A stretch of DNA of 64,000 nucleotides from the NCBI GenBank assembly GCA_013398015.1, contig VZRR01010915.1, forward strand, positions 1-64,000. The letters are read 5' to 3'. Position 1 is the first letter of the stretch. Each line of letters starts with the position of its first letter. Shown here one piece after another: positions 1 through 10,804 of this stretch. The notes beneath the pieces are model-generated. The model did not search any database. It saw nothing but the letters and a program-made list of their open reading frames with translations, and was not told the origin of the DNA. Origin of the DNA: Oreocharis arfaki (taxonomy: Eukaryota; Chordata; Aves; Passeriformes; Paramythiidae). Made by a program: the position numbers and the translations under genes.

Positions 1-278
1 ACCCCTTCTACCCGCTGACCGAAGAGTCGTACGGCGCCTACGCCGTCATGTGCCTCTCCGTGGTGATCTTCGGCATCGGCATCATGGGCAACATGGCAGT
101 GATGTGCATCGTCTGCCACAACTACTACATGCGGAGCATCTCTAACTCCCTGTTGGCCAACCTGGCATTCTGGGACTTCCTCATCGTCTTCTTCTGCCTG
201 CCGCTGGTCATCTTCCAGGAGCTCACCAAGAAGTGGCTTCTAGAAGACTTCTCCTGCAAAATCGTCCCATACATCGAG
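1..278 (+). CDS. GPR37: GPR37 coding exon 1 (3' part; gene continues left of window)
   Basis: Seven-transmembrane receptor of the GPR37/GPR37L1 group, related to endothelin/bombesin receptors; in mammals it is brain-enriched, is a parkin substrate that misfolds in the ER, and is proposed to respond to prosaposin peptides. The reading frame starts with two bases of a split codon and then PFYPLTEESYGAYAV, the end of the extracellular N-terminal domain just before TM1. Seen in order: TM1 with the GN motif (GIMGNMAV), ICL1 (HNYYMRSISN), TM2 with LANLAFWD carrying the conserved acidic residue, and ECL1 ending in EDFSCKI, whose Cys is the family's disulphide cysteine at the top of TM3. The exon ends after Glu (GAG at 276-278) at a GT donor, phase 0, and joins exon 2 to read IVPYIE-VASLGV. 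The signal peptide and the long N-terminal domain are outside the window. Most codons end in G or C. Identification rests on near identity to the mammalian protein as I remember it; the close alternative, GPR37L1, fits the C-terminal tail less well. Confidence 0.96.
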
Positions 279-560
279 GTAATGGCCGTGGGTGGGGATA
301 CATGGACCCCGAGCTCCTCTCCCCGCAGCTTCTCCGCCGCAAGCCTGAGCCGTGTGCAGGGCCGGCGCTGCCCGCCGTCATTGCTGCCGGCCCGGGGACG
401 TCCCGGTGCGCCGTGGTCCGGATTTCCCGGGTGCTCTTGCGACGGAGCAGGGCCCCGTCCCGGCCCCGCAGGGGTCGGAGTCGGCAGTGTCCGCGCCGGG
501 TCCAGCGGCATCGGGATTTCTGTGGCTCCAGCTGAATGCGTCCAGCGCTTCTAGCCACTC
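1..560. promoter_or_regulatory. CpG-rich segment over exon 1 and start of intron 1
   Basis: CpG dinucleotides are dense through exon 1 and especially at 320-560, with runs such as ccgccgc, cggcgctgcccgccg and tcgcgcgcc; after about 600 the sequence turns AT-rich and CpG-poor. This looks like the 3' shoulder of a CpG island around the GPR37 promoter and first exon, but the promoter itself would be outside the window. The limits are by eye; no observed/expected ratio was computed. Confidence 0.7.
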
Positions 561-1089
561 GCGCGCCTTCTGCCAAACTTTCCTTGTGACCCTGAAAAGC
601 AAGTGGTCCTCTTAGAATAAGATTTCAAGTTTTTTGCTTTGTTTTTTCCGTAAAGTGAAGTTGAGTCAGGAAAGCGGATGAAGGGCTTGAGGGGACAGCT
701 TGTAAGGAGAAGATTGTAAACAGGACTATCTATCAGCGGGATGTCTGGGCTCTTAACTTATATTTCAGCGTTCAGATCTCACATTTATTTAGCCTTTTGT
801 TTTTGTTTTTGTTTTAAAGACATCAGTTCCATTAAAACTGCAGCTTCTTGCCAGTTCTTCAGAGGCTCTGTCAAAGAAGCTCTCTGACAGCTGGCCGCAG
901 TCCTGCCGGCAGTGCTCAGGTTGTCTGCTTTATTTATTTACTGGAACTGAGCACTGAGGCTTGCTGCTAGGCTGCTAGCCTGGAGTTCTGGCCGGCTCAC
1001 CGGTATTCCCAAAACCCTATGTTCAACATTATTCTGTAGCTGAGAACTGAGGAAACAACTGGTGATTCTCTTTTCCTAAGAGCGAGTTA

Positions 1090-1165
1090 TTAGAAAAAAA
1101 ACCCGAACAAACAAAAAGGCAACTCTGTATCTACCTCCCAAAAAACCCTCAAATATCCAACCTGT
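1090..1165. repeat. A/C-rich low-complexity tract
   Basis: A-runs are interleaved with CCC and CAAA units (aaaaaaaacccgaacaaac, then cctcccaaaaaaccctc). It resembles the reverse complement of the G/T-rich tracts elsewhere in the window. No coding or structural role is visible. Confidence 0.45.
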
Positions 1166-2781
1166 TACTAATACACAGAGTATCAGGTTCAGCAGCACGT
1201 TGTAGACAGCAACACAGATTTAACTGTCAAATGATACTGCGATCTTTTTTAAGAAAGTGTTAAGAAAGATGTGTGATGTGTGTAGCCATAAAATTGTCAC
1301 TGTTTCTTTCGTCTGTGATACAGTTTATTACTGGTGGTATTGGACAAAGGGTGGAGCTGTGCTATGCTTAGTTGAATTCTAGGCCAGTACTATGCCCCTG
1401 CATTTGAAAAACTCGGAGTACACTTAATTGATTTGCATTTAAGAACATATGATGCAGTAAATATGTATTTATTGAGAAACTAATAGTGCTTGAATCCTTT
1501 AAAATTTCTGAAATAGATTCTGGGGCTGCTTTGTTAACCAATGAAATAAGTAGTAGTGTTTTAAAAGTAACCATTTCAACTAAAATAGATAGTGTAGTTT
1601 GTGTTTCAAGGACTTTCATGTGACATTTCATGTTTCCTAACCCTTTCTTGGTACATCCCCATGCAAAATTGAAATAATTCTTTGTAATGTCTATTCTAAT
1701 TAAAGATCAGTAGTTTAAATGATTTTCACGGCCACACTGTTCCTGAAAATTAGTTTCTTATGCTTTGCAGCTTTGGGCACTAAAGAGTTTGTCAAACTGA
1801 AAATAGTTTAGCTGAAATGTAGTTGCTGAAGTTCTAGACTGAAATCCCGAAAAATATTCAGCTGCTGCTATACCCCATTATAATTTAATGTTACCTTATA
1901 TTTTCACTTTGAAGTTCTGTGGATGTCTAGAGTTGGTCTTATTCAAGAAATGGCACCAGTCCAGTCAGGTTGAACCAGTGGCTTGGTCCCTGTCTTAGGG
2001 TTAATTATTACTGGTATGTGAAAGTAAAGCATTTTTCTTGTCCCCAAGGAAATATAATTAACTTAGATCTAAGGTACAAATATAAAGAGGTATAGCCTTA
2101 GGGGTCTGTGTTGCTCACAGAATTGTGTATTTTTTGTTCAGTGGTCGTTGAATGTACTCATGTATGTGTGTCGAGTATATTCATCACTCTGAGAGGAGTA
2201 AGTAAAAGGTTGGATTTCCCTCTCTGTAAACTGTAGCAATGAGTGGCAGATACTGAACACTAGTGGATCATGACTATCCACAGTTCACCTGGAGCCTGGA
2301 GAGAATGACAGTCCTTTAAATCAGTATTTGACACTGCTGAGGGAGAAGGCAGTTAGAGCAAAGGTTCACCACTTTCCAAGTGTTGTTCTAACCTCACAGG
2401 CATTACACAGTGACACTGACACCACCAGGAGCAATGCAGATGTGGAGCATGTAATGAAATCCATCTCATGAGCAGCTACTGCTCCTTGCTTTGTCAAGGA
2501 TTGTTTACAGCAGTTCATTCATCTGACAGCCGAACAACAGTGTCTTTTCTTTTGTAACTCACCTGGGCAGGCCCATCTCCTTCTCACACAATGGGAAAGG
2601 GTGAAGTCTTCTTAGCTCTTTGAGAGGAAAGCTGTAGACAGCTATCTTCAGGACAGGTTTCCAGACCTTCTTGGAATACAAATAGAATCATTGGCCTGAA
2701 GATGGACACATTTTATCCTGTCTTCTGTAAGTTTGCACAGTATTTAGTTCTTTTAAGTGTGTCTTTGTTCCATGCTTTTCA

Positions 2782-2837
2782 TGGGGGGTTTTTTGTTTGT
2801 TTGTTTGGGGTTTTTTTGTTTTTGTTTTTTTTGTATG
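2782..2837. repeat. G/T-rich low-complexity tract in intron 1
   Basis: A G6 run is followed by T6, three GTTT units, GGGG and long T-runs separated by single Gs. It is one of several tracts of this style in the window. The open frame crossing it translates to a hydrophobic Phe/Leu/Val run purely because of base composition. Confidence 0.7.
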
Positions 2838-5800
2838 TGCTCTTTAGAGCACTTCATGTCTCACCTGGGTTTGTAGATCCAGAAATATCTCCAGCATCAA
2901 AAACCCTTATTGGCCCGAGTCCTCTGTCATACCAGCTTTTACTTTCAGAACTAGAGAACAGGGGATGTCTGATTATTCACAGCAAGTGATGCAGTGAACA
3001 CAGCATTTTAACATAATTCAAGTATGCTTTGGGTTGTTTTAAGGTTTCAAGTGATCCCAGGGAAATACCTTGAGTTTTCTTAGTTCAGCCTATTGTGGCC
3101 AATTGGTTTTTATTCATGCTGTTTAATGGATATTGTGCAGAATTCCAACAAAGCATCTGTTGCCAATGATAACACATATGCACACACAGTCTGGGGAAAA
3201 TGCTTTATTATATCTTCCTGCACATTTGTATAGGTAAAGACTGAGCTTCCAGCAGTGGAATGTCTCCACAAATTTAATTTAAAGGGCAGTTTTCCCTCGC
3301 CTAATAAAGATCTTCTGTGACAAGTACATTAAGTAGTCATTTCAGCCAAATATTGTATCACAGAATGGCTGCTTGTAACTACTAGTTTTGAATGTACTGA
3401 AAAGGAATTAAGAAGGGAGTTAGAAAAACTGATCCAGCTACTCTGCCTGTAAGGATGTGTGGAGATGTGCTTCTCCTCTGCAGTTTTAATACTCTGCTCA
3501 ATTTTTTTGCCACTTTTCTGCATGATTCAGAAGTCTAGATTTCAGCATGCATGTCTGAAGTGTTTACCTGCACACTATGTTTATTTTGTCTTTCATATAC
3601 TTTTGTTAGTATTACTCAGAATCAGGAGACATGGGGTAAATGACAATACAAAGACAATGACTTCGGCTAATTCCTGCTGATGTGGAATCCTTTTGGTTTT
3701 GTTTAAAGCACACACAGTCTTTTGAGCAGTATAGTTCTAGTTTCCCTACTTACAGATTTATGGTAGGCCTTAATAGAAAGAAATATGAGTGTAGACAAAA
3801 TCTGTGCTGTTACTGTGCTTCTGAATATTTTACAACTGTTTTTCATGTGAAGTTGCCTTTTTTTAGTTTTCATTTTAATGCTGAAATCCAATAATGAAGA
3901 GATTAAATAAGTTAAGACCCAGAGCAACTTGCACAAGATGATGAATGGATTCTGTCAGGTAGGACCAGAAACCTTCTTTTGGGCTTTAGAAGGAAGTTTG
4001 CTTGAGTTGTATGCATTTTGCTCTTGGAGGTTACCCTAGGAGCTTTATGTGTTTGGGGGGGTCATTGGAAGTAGGCATCACATTCTATGTCAAGAGATTG
4101 AATCGAGCTACTTCTAGCTGAGTAAAGATTTAGGATTGAGGAATGGTCTAGCATGAGGGTTTGCAGAGGCTAATTTACAATCCTGTGCAGTCCAGCACAG
4201 AGCAAGAAGTTGCTGAGGCCGGCGATGGTATGTAACCCTGCATTCAGTGCTTGTAAATGTGAGCCCCTCTGCCTTTCCCATACACCTCACGAAGAACAGA
4301 AGGACAAAGTTTGTGGTGTCCTCATCTGGACCATATCATGCATATGAGACTGGTGTGATCCTGGAGCAGGCTGACAGTAAAAGCCTTTATAATCTGGTGC
4401 CCAAATTCTGCATGTGCTTTTGGCAATGAATTTGTGGCATCACTCCTGTTTCTGGTGGGCAAGTTCCAGCTCAGGGAAGCTATCACAATTAGTATTCTTA
4501 GTGGAAAGCATAAGGATTGATTTTGACTGAAAAATGAATTACTGTCTTTCCCTGGAGCTGATTCTCCAGGGCAATTTGAGGTGAGGCTTTTTCCCATTTC
4601 CCTCTTTTACTTGATAGAGGTAAGTTAGACACACAGAGAAAGTGGCCGTTCTCTGCCTATTCCAAAGCTGTCAGCAGAGATCCCTATTTTAACTTTCACT
4701 TTAGGGAAGCAAATACATTTTTTATGGGAGTTTATAAAAGCTGTGTGTTATCTGTCTTTTCTGTGGCTTTTGATGTGCAGTATTTTCTTCATGTCGCTTC
4801 TTAGACTGTAGTCAGAGCTGTGCTCCTGAACCTCCAGTGAGTCCTCTGGGTCAGAGGCAAAGACACTCAGAGATGTTTGCAGTTTCAAAGCTTCATCATG
4901 AGAGTTTTCTAGGGCAATGGTAACATGTGTCTTTAGCTGAGCAGAATATCTTCAGTACTTATCACACAATAAATCATTATTTAAAACAGAAGTGTTCACA
5001 CATCTCTGCCCTTTAGGTATTAATGGCACAATGATAGTCGCTGCCATGTTGGTTGTCCTGTCAGTCTGTCTTTCCTCTTGAAACCCTGTCCTTAGAGTCT
5101 TCTAAGTTGTTGCTTTTGACTTAACTTTGCATGTGGCATTTCAGCATGGAAAGGAATTTGTGTCAGAGTAGGTTTAAAATTGGGTCAGTAATATTTAAGT
5201 TACGTATGTGTGGAGAGGAAAAGGCAGCATCTGTAATCTGAACACTGGCATGTCATTTCTCCATATGACAGGATTTTTCCTGCAAAAGGAGGAAGAGGCG
5301 GATGTCTAGCAGTCATTCCACATTGTTAATATTAAGAATTAGTGCAGGAGTCCCTTGTGTAGTGCGATGAGAACTTGATCCTCAGTAGAGAATGGCACTT
5401 GTTTCTTAATGAAAAAAGAAAAAAAAATAAATTTACCGATATGGTAACATGGTAGATTGCAAACAGGGAAATGAACAAAAATTAATCCTTTTGGGTTTTG
5501 TGATATTTCCAACCCCTTAGATAAGCATGTGGTGTACTAGTATTTCCAGTGCCCTGATAGTCTGTTGGCTTTGCTTCCAGCAGAACTCAAGAGCAGTGCA
5601 TGAAAGTATACTCTGATTCTGAACAATATATCTTAGGATATGCAGAAGAATAAATATCACATAAAGCATGTGTGCTCTGTGTCTCCTTGATGTGAATGTT
5701 GATAGTACTACAAAGGAAACAGCAGTATTGTACCTGTTGTTCCATGTGTGTAGGACCATCTCCATGATAGTAGATTTTGGAATTACCATCTTGTCTTTTA

Positions 5801-6028
5801 GATAAGTGATGTAGATTTTTATTTGGAATGCCTAAGGTAATTGCTAATGTCAGAGTGGTACCTTGGCCCCAGATCTTCTTAGCCAGTAAATTGTTCTTGC
5901 CACATCACAGTAGTGTTTTCATTAAGTGACTCTTTGATATTTTAATGCGTAAGGCCATTAATATTTAATATCACTTATTGTAATAAATACAGAGATATTT
6001 ATTTATTTTTGTTCTTTCATAATAATGA

Positions 6029-6111
6029 CTGGTTTGGGGTGGGTTTTTTTTTGTTTTTTTTTGTCTTTTTCTATTGTTTGGGTTTTTTTTGGGGGGGGGA
6101 GGGGAGTGGGA
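6029..6111. repeat. G/T-rich tract with long G-run in intron 1
   Basis: The tract begins tggtttggggtggg, passes through T9 and similar T-runs, and ends in GGG, T8, G9, A, G4, AGT, GGG at 6080-6110. The last part has four or more G-runs of at least three bases on the + strand, so G-quadruplex formation on the transcribed RNA or non-template strand is possible. Low-complexity expansion is the simplest reading. Confidence 0.7.
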
Positions 6112-9100
6112 CTTTTTAATTAAAAGAAGAGAATCTAGATAAATATTACATAATAGTTTGCAATGGGATGATCTGTTATTTTGCAGGAGTCTGGTCTTAT
6201 TACTGGACTCCGTACTCTAAGTGTAGAGTAGTACAAAAAAAAGTATTGCAGTCTGTGCTAACTTTATTTAGTTATCTTAGGCAAAACTGACAAATCTACA
6301 GGAGCCCCCCTAGTATGTTGCATTAACGTGCTCGAAAGCTATGAGGTTTGATGGGGATGTAGAACAGCCATAAGAATATTATAAACTGTAATGGCTTGAG
6401 GAAGAACTTAGTCATTTATGTGCTATAATAGGAATGGATATAAAGAGTCTACAGGGTGTCACTGGTAGCTCAGTGGCTTGGATGGTAGTCATGAACCTCT
6501 TCTGTAGTTCAGCTTTCCCATTACTATGGGGAAATGTTTTGAATATCCGTCTTGTGTTGTAACAAAGGAAGGAAGAGTGTCATGTAGTTTTCTTTGCTAT
6601 CAACATAAAATATATTCTGTCTTAGAAAATTCGGCTTCAGCTGGTAGAAGCGTCCACGTCTTATAACACCTTTATTTTATCTTGTTCAATATAAACTTAG
6701 TCTACATTGTTTCCACTCACTACTCCATCAGAATGGAGAAATGAGTCACTCTCATTTCCAGCCTGGAGTTGCTCATAGCTGGTTGATTTCCATTCTATTA
6801 CATTCACTGTCCTTTGGCTTAAGCAACTTTTGTATCTCAAAATAGATTTTTTTTTTTTGTAGATAGCAGCAATATCACTTCTTGTTCTTTGTCTTACTGC
6901 ATGGAGTGACCCAACCTCTCTTTCATATTCACTTACAGAATTTGGTCTTCATTGATCTTTTCACCCAGGTCATCTTTTCTGATTTTGTTTCTGGTTTTCA
7001 TTAGTCTTGACTAGAAATTGGTGGGAGAAAATTCAGTCTTATTTCCACAGCCATAACTCACTGTAATACATCTACACTGTTCTGCTGGTCAGCCAAAGGC
7101 TCTGCTCCTGAAGGCCAGGGCCAAGAGCTGTGGGACCACAGCCAGGAGAAGAAGTAGGGCAGGCCAGGAAAGGTCTGGGGACATTTTGGTCATTGTTAAA
7201 GTTTGTGAAAGGGGAACCGATATGTTGGAAGGATGGACAGGAGAACCGATGCAATTATGCTGAGCAATTCATGAGTTTGCTGTTGTTCTCTGTGGCCTCA
7301 GTTCCCCAAATCAGTTTTGACACAGTTGACTAACAGCTGGTGAGCTAATGACCAAAGGTTTATGCAGTGTCTTGAAGGGGCATCACAGTGCCCACTAAAC
7401 CTGTCAGTGCTTTTTAAAGAGCAACAGTATTTAAAGAGATTCTTTCGTAACAATGTCTTCCTCTGTGGGTGTATGCTGTAGCAGGTAATCCCTTCAACAG
7501 CAGTTCTCTGCCCAAAAGGTGTGGGTGTCTCCTCTAAGCAGGGGTTCCTTCACCACTTCCTGAAAGCAGATTGGTGGTCATTCAGTTGGAAATTTGGGGA
7601 CTTTTCTGATTTTGTGTAGTGAGAGAAAGTTGTAAAATGCTGTCGTCCTGAATGTCTAGAGACTGCCGGAGAATCTTCAAAAGTATCGTATGGAAATAAA
7701 CCAGACAACTAAGTGATGATCAAAAACTACTGAGCCTGAGTTGCCCTTACCTTGCCTCATTTCTTGCCAAGTTGGTGGAATTAAGACTGCGACAGTGTAT
7801 CCGACACTCAGCTGTTACAAGAAGAGCACCATTAAACTCCATGCAGCCTTGCACCACTTTATGATTTGTTAATTTGTGCTTTACCTTCTCCCTGTCAAAT
7901 TAATGATCCTAATTCTGTAGTTATTTCAAGGCAATATAACACTAAAAAAGAAAACATCTCTGAATTCTTTCACACTTTCAGCTTAACTCTAATTATTAGT
8001 ATGACTGGTATGAAGAAACACCCCTAAACTGATATTGTGTGAACATGCAGAATGCATATCCCAGTTCTCACCCACATAGGTTTTGAGCAGCACCCATTGC
8101 TTTTGCTATTACTCATAGTCTGCTGTGTGGAGTAAGTAATCCCACCCTTGAATTGCTCTACTGCATTTGAGCAAGTCAGCTGGAGTGAATGCATGTTCAT
8201 CTGCTTGAGCGTTTTTGTTTGGTTTTTGCAAGCTTTTCCATGGTATCACTAACTCTGCCAATCTACAGAAAATAGGAAACTGTTGCCTGTTCCAGGGAAA
8301 CACCGGCTTTGTTTGGCTCGTTTCATCAGTAAATCCACGGGAGGGTTTTCAAAGCCGCCTTACAGTATTCGTAGTTGTTTCCTCTTGCTCTATTTCCCTG
8401 TTTTAAGCCTCCAGGTTGTTGGTCAATTAATGTGACAGGAACCCCGTAGGTTATGTTTGTTCATGGCAGACATGTCTTCTTTCATTAGTCCAGCCCTAAC
8501 AGCTGCAGAGTTTTGGGGTCTCGGCCGCTGTGTAACAGTCTGTTAGCCATGAAATGCTGAGGCAAAACGAGTGGGTGCATTGGGGTGGGGGGAGACTCAC
8601 GAGAGAGCTGAAAGGGAAAATCTTAATGTACAGAGACTCCAGCTTTCTTCTGTTCTGCTGATTTTTATTTCAATCCCTATTCATTTCCAAATCTCAGTTA
8701 TTTCCCTGTCTCTTATAATTGTATCAAGCTGAGTACTGATTCTTTTGTTATTCATGTTGCATGTTGAGGCTAAAGGTTTTGCTGTCACTAAGAAATCTGA
8801 AGACTGCACACACATCTAAATGTTTTGGAAACAAAGTTGCTAATCATGAATTTAAAAAATCTGTCTCTCAGCTGTGATACAGGAAAATCATATTTCATTA
8901 GCAAAGTTTATCACTGCTCATAAAGATTTCCCTGTAATTATTTCTCTTTAAATTGAATTCTTTAATTGTTTTTATTTTTTTGCTTTATTTACCAAGCTTT
9001 CTTTGAATCTTGTCAGACAATTTAACTTCCAAATCAATATGTTTGCCTATTAAAAATGTTTATGGTACTGCCTTGTCATTATCAAATATTTCTGCAAGTT

Positions 9101-10762
9101 AATACGTAAGAGATTGCATCTTCCTTACTCCATTAGGAAGCTGCTTCAAAGAATTCTACAACCAAGGCAACATCTTACAGTTCTAATCCCAAGTGCCTAA
9201 TATTTTTCAGTGATGGTCAATTTTAGCAATCTGATATGGCCATTAAATATTGAAGGCCAAAATTAATGATACATTTATATAATTGTGCATAATTGTGCTA
9301 TCTGTCTTTGCAGAACTTTTTTCAGAGATGCATAAACAGCCATATTTCAATATTATGGTGGAAATCAGAAAGTGTTTCTTAAAATCTGCCTATATGAAAT
9401 TTAATTGAACATCACATTTTGATAAGCAAAATTATAGTGAGCTGCCTAATATTACTTTAGATTTTCCAGTTAATTGCACAAATATAGTTCATTCATGATA
9501 AAAGTAAGCATTCTTTACTTTTATTAGGAATATTATTTAACTTTGTTTTTCTCTTCTGCATCAACACATTTTCAGCATAACATAAGTATGCAAACCCAAG
9601 AAAATAAGTGAATTAAAATTCAACAGGGCACTTACTCTTTCTCCGATTGAAGTTAATGGGCATTCTGCTTTAAATTTGAGCTGAAGTTGAATTTATTGTT
9701 AATAGAATTAGGCTAAAATGTATATAGTCCTCTTGCAAATTTCTTTAAGGAAATTGAATTATAAACAGGATAAAATGATAGGAAATGATGTTTCATGACA
9801 GCACAAAATTTCTGTTCATGCACAGAGTAATGATTATTAAAGCTAGAGAACATAAGCATTGCTCTGTGCTTGTTCCTCACAGTATATAATTGACAGCTCT
9901 GTCCAATCAGTTTTTAAGTCACTTAAAGAATGAAACTTCTTCCATTTCTCCTGGCCTACAGTGCACTCTCCCACAGAATGTTTCCTGTGAAATTAAGCCT
10001 GGGTTTTCCTTGAATTTTTTCTAAATGAAATATTGACTATAGGTTATATAAAACCTGACTACTATAGTGAGGGTTGCTTTTGCACAGGCTCTGGAAGTAT
10101 GAGGATTTCAAATACAATTTCTTTGAACTCATGATACAGGATGACTTTATACGTCTATATCCCATCAAAATTTCACTTAAAAGTCTAAATCCACAAAAAT
10201 AGTTGTTGGATCCTACTCAATTCAGTAGATGCCAATACCCAGAGTTTCTGAGTTTGTAGATACAGAAGGTTTAATGTTTTGATCCCCTGCATGCATGATG
10301 AACTTGTAATGTGGTCATAAGTTTGTACTTCTGCTGAAGGAAGCCTCTCCAACTTCTCCCCTTTTGATTTAAAATTCCAACCCCTTTGGCAGAACCAATC
10401 TTTCTGAAAAACACCCCTTAGAAAAAAGTGGGGGAGGAAGCAGTTTAGTTTTAAATTTCAGCCAATTCCTCTATTTTTTTTTTTCCCACTCAGTGTTGCA
10501 CAGATGCTTGCTTGGATCTCCAGGAGAGGTTGACACCAAGCTGGAATAAGAATTTGTAGGTGAAAAAATAGAAGCATGTACTCTTTTTGGAATGCATGGG
10601 GGATGATAGCTCAGCAAACAGTGGAAGCTAAGTTCTGTCTGTGATGCTTCTTTTGATGGCACTCAGCCACCATGGTGCTCAACTGCTTCTCTTTCCCCTC
10701 CCACCCCTTTTTTCTCATTTTGTGTTCCCTTTTCTCCACTATGGTTTTTTTTCCTCCCGCAG

Positions 10763-10804
10763 ACAGCACCTGTATTAACCTGTGTTTCCTTTCCTCCTTC
10801 TCAG
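10763..10804 (+). other. GPR37: Possible alternative 5' extension of GPR37 exon 2 (tandem acceptor)
   Basis: A second acceptor-like site, a T-rich tract followed by cctcccgcag, ends at 10762, 42 bases before the established exon 2 start. The intervening 42 bases are a multiple of three, share the exon 2 frame and contain no stop codon; they would insert 14 residues (TAPVLTCVSFPPSQ) between the last residue of exon 1 and the first of exon 2, at the start of TM3. The downstream acceptor gives the protein known in other vertebrates and is surely the main one. Use of the upstream site is inference. Confidence 0.25.

Larger units (their letters stand above)
279..10804 (+). other. GPR37: GPR37 intron 1 (GT-AG, phase 0, about 10.5 kb)
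   Basis: The donor is GAG followed by gtaatg at 279. The acceptor is a pyrimidine-rich tract ending ctcag at 10804. A branch-point-like TTAAC puts its A near 10778, about 27 bases before exon 2. Joining the two sides keeps the frame and restores TM3 exactly as expected for GPR37, whose coding region in mammals is also split by one intron here. The first ~280 bases are CpG-rich; the rest is mostly AT-rich with many T-runs and G/T-rich tracts at about 2.78 and 6.03 kb. The many short open frames show no family motif, so I take them as chance. I saw no clear CR1 or LTR copy inside this intron. Confidence 0.93.

Noticed and set aside
125..576. Several open frames on both strands over the CpG-rich exon 1/intron 1 region
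   Set aside because: High GC lowers stop-codon frequency; only the frame continuing GPR37 has family motifs.
6460..6535. tRNA-like box A (tagctcagtgg)
   Set aside because: No matching B box within range (gttcagctt departs at key positions) and no cloverleaf; no SINE family recognised.
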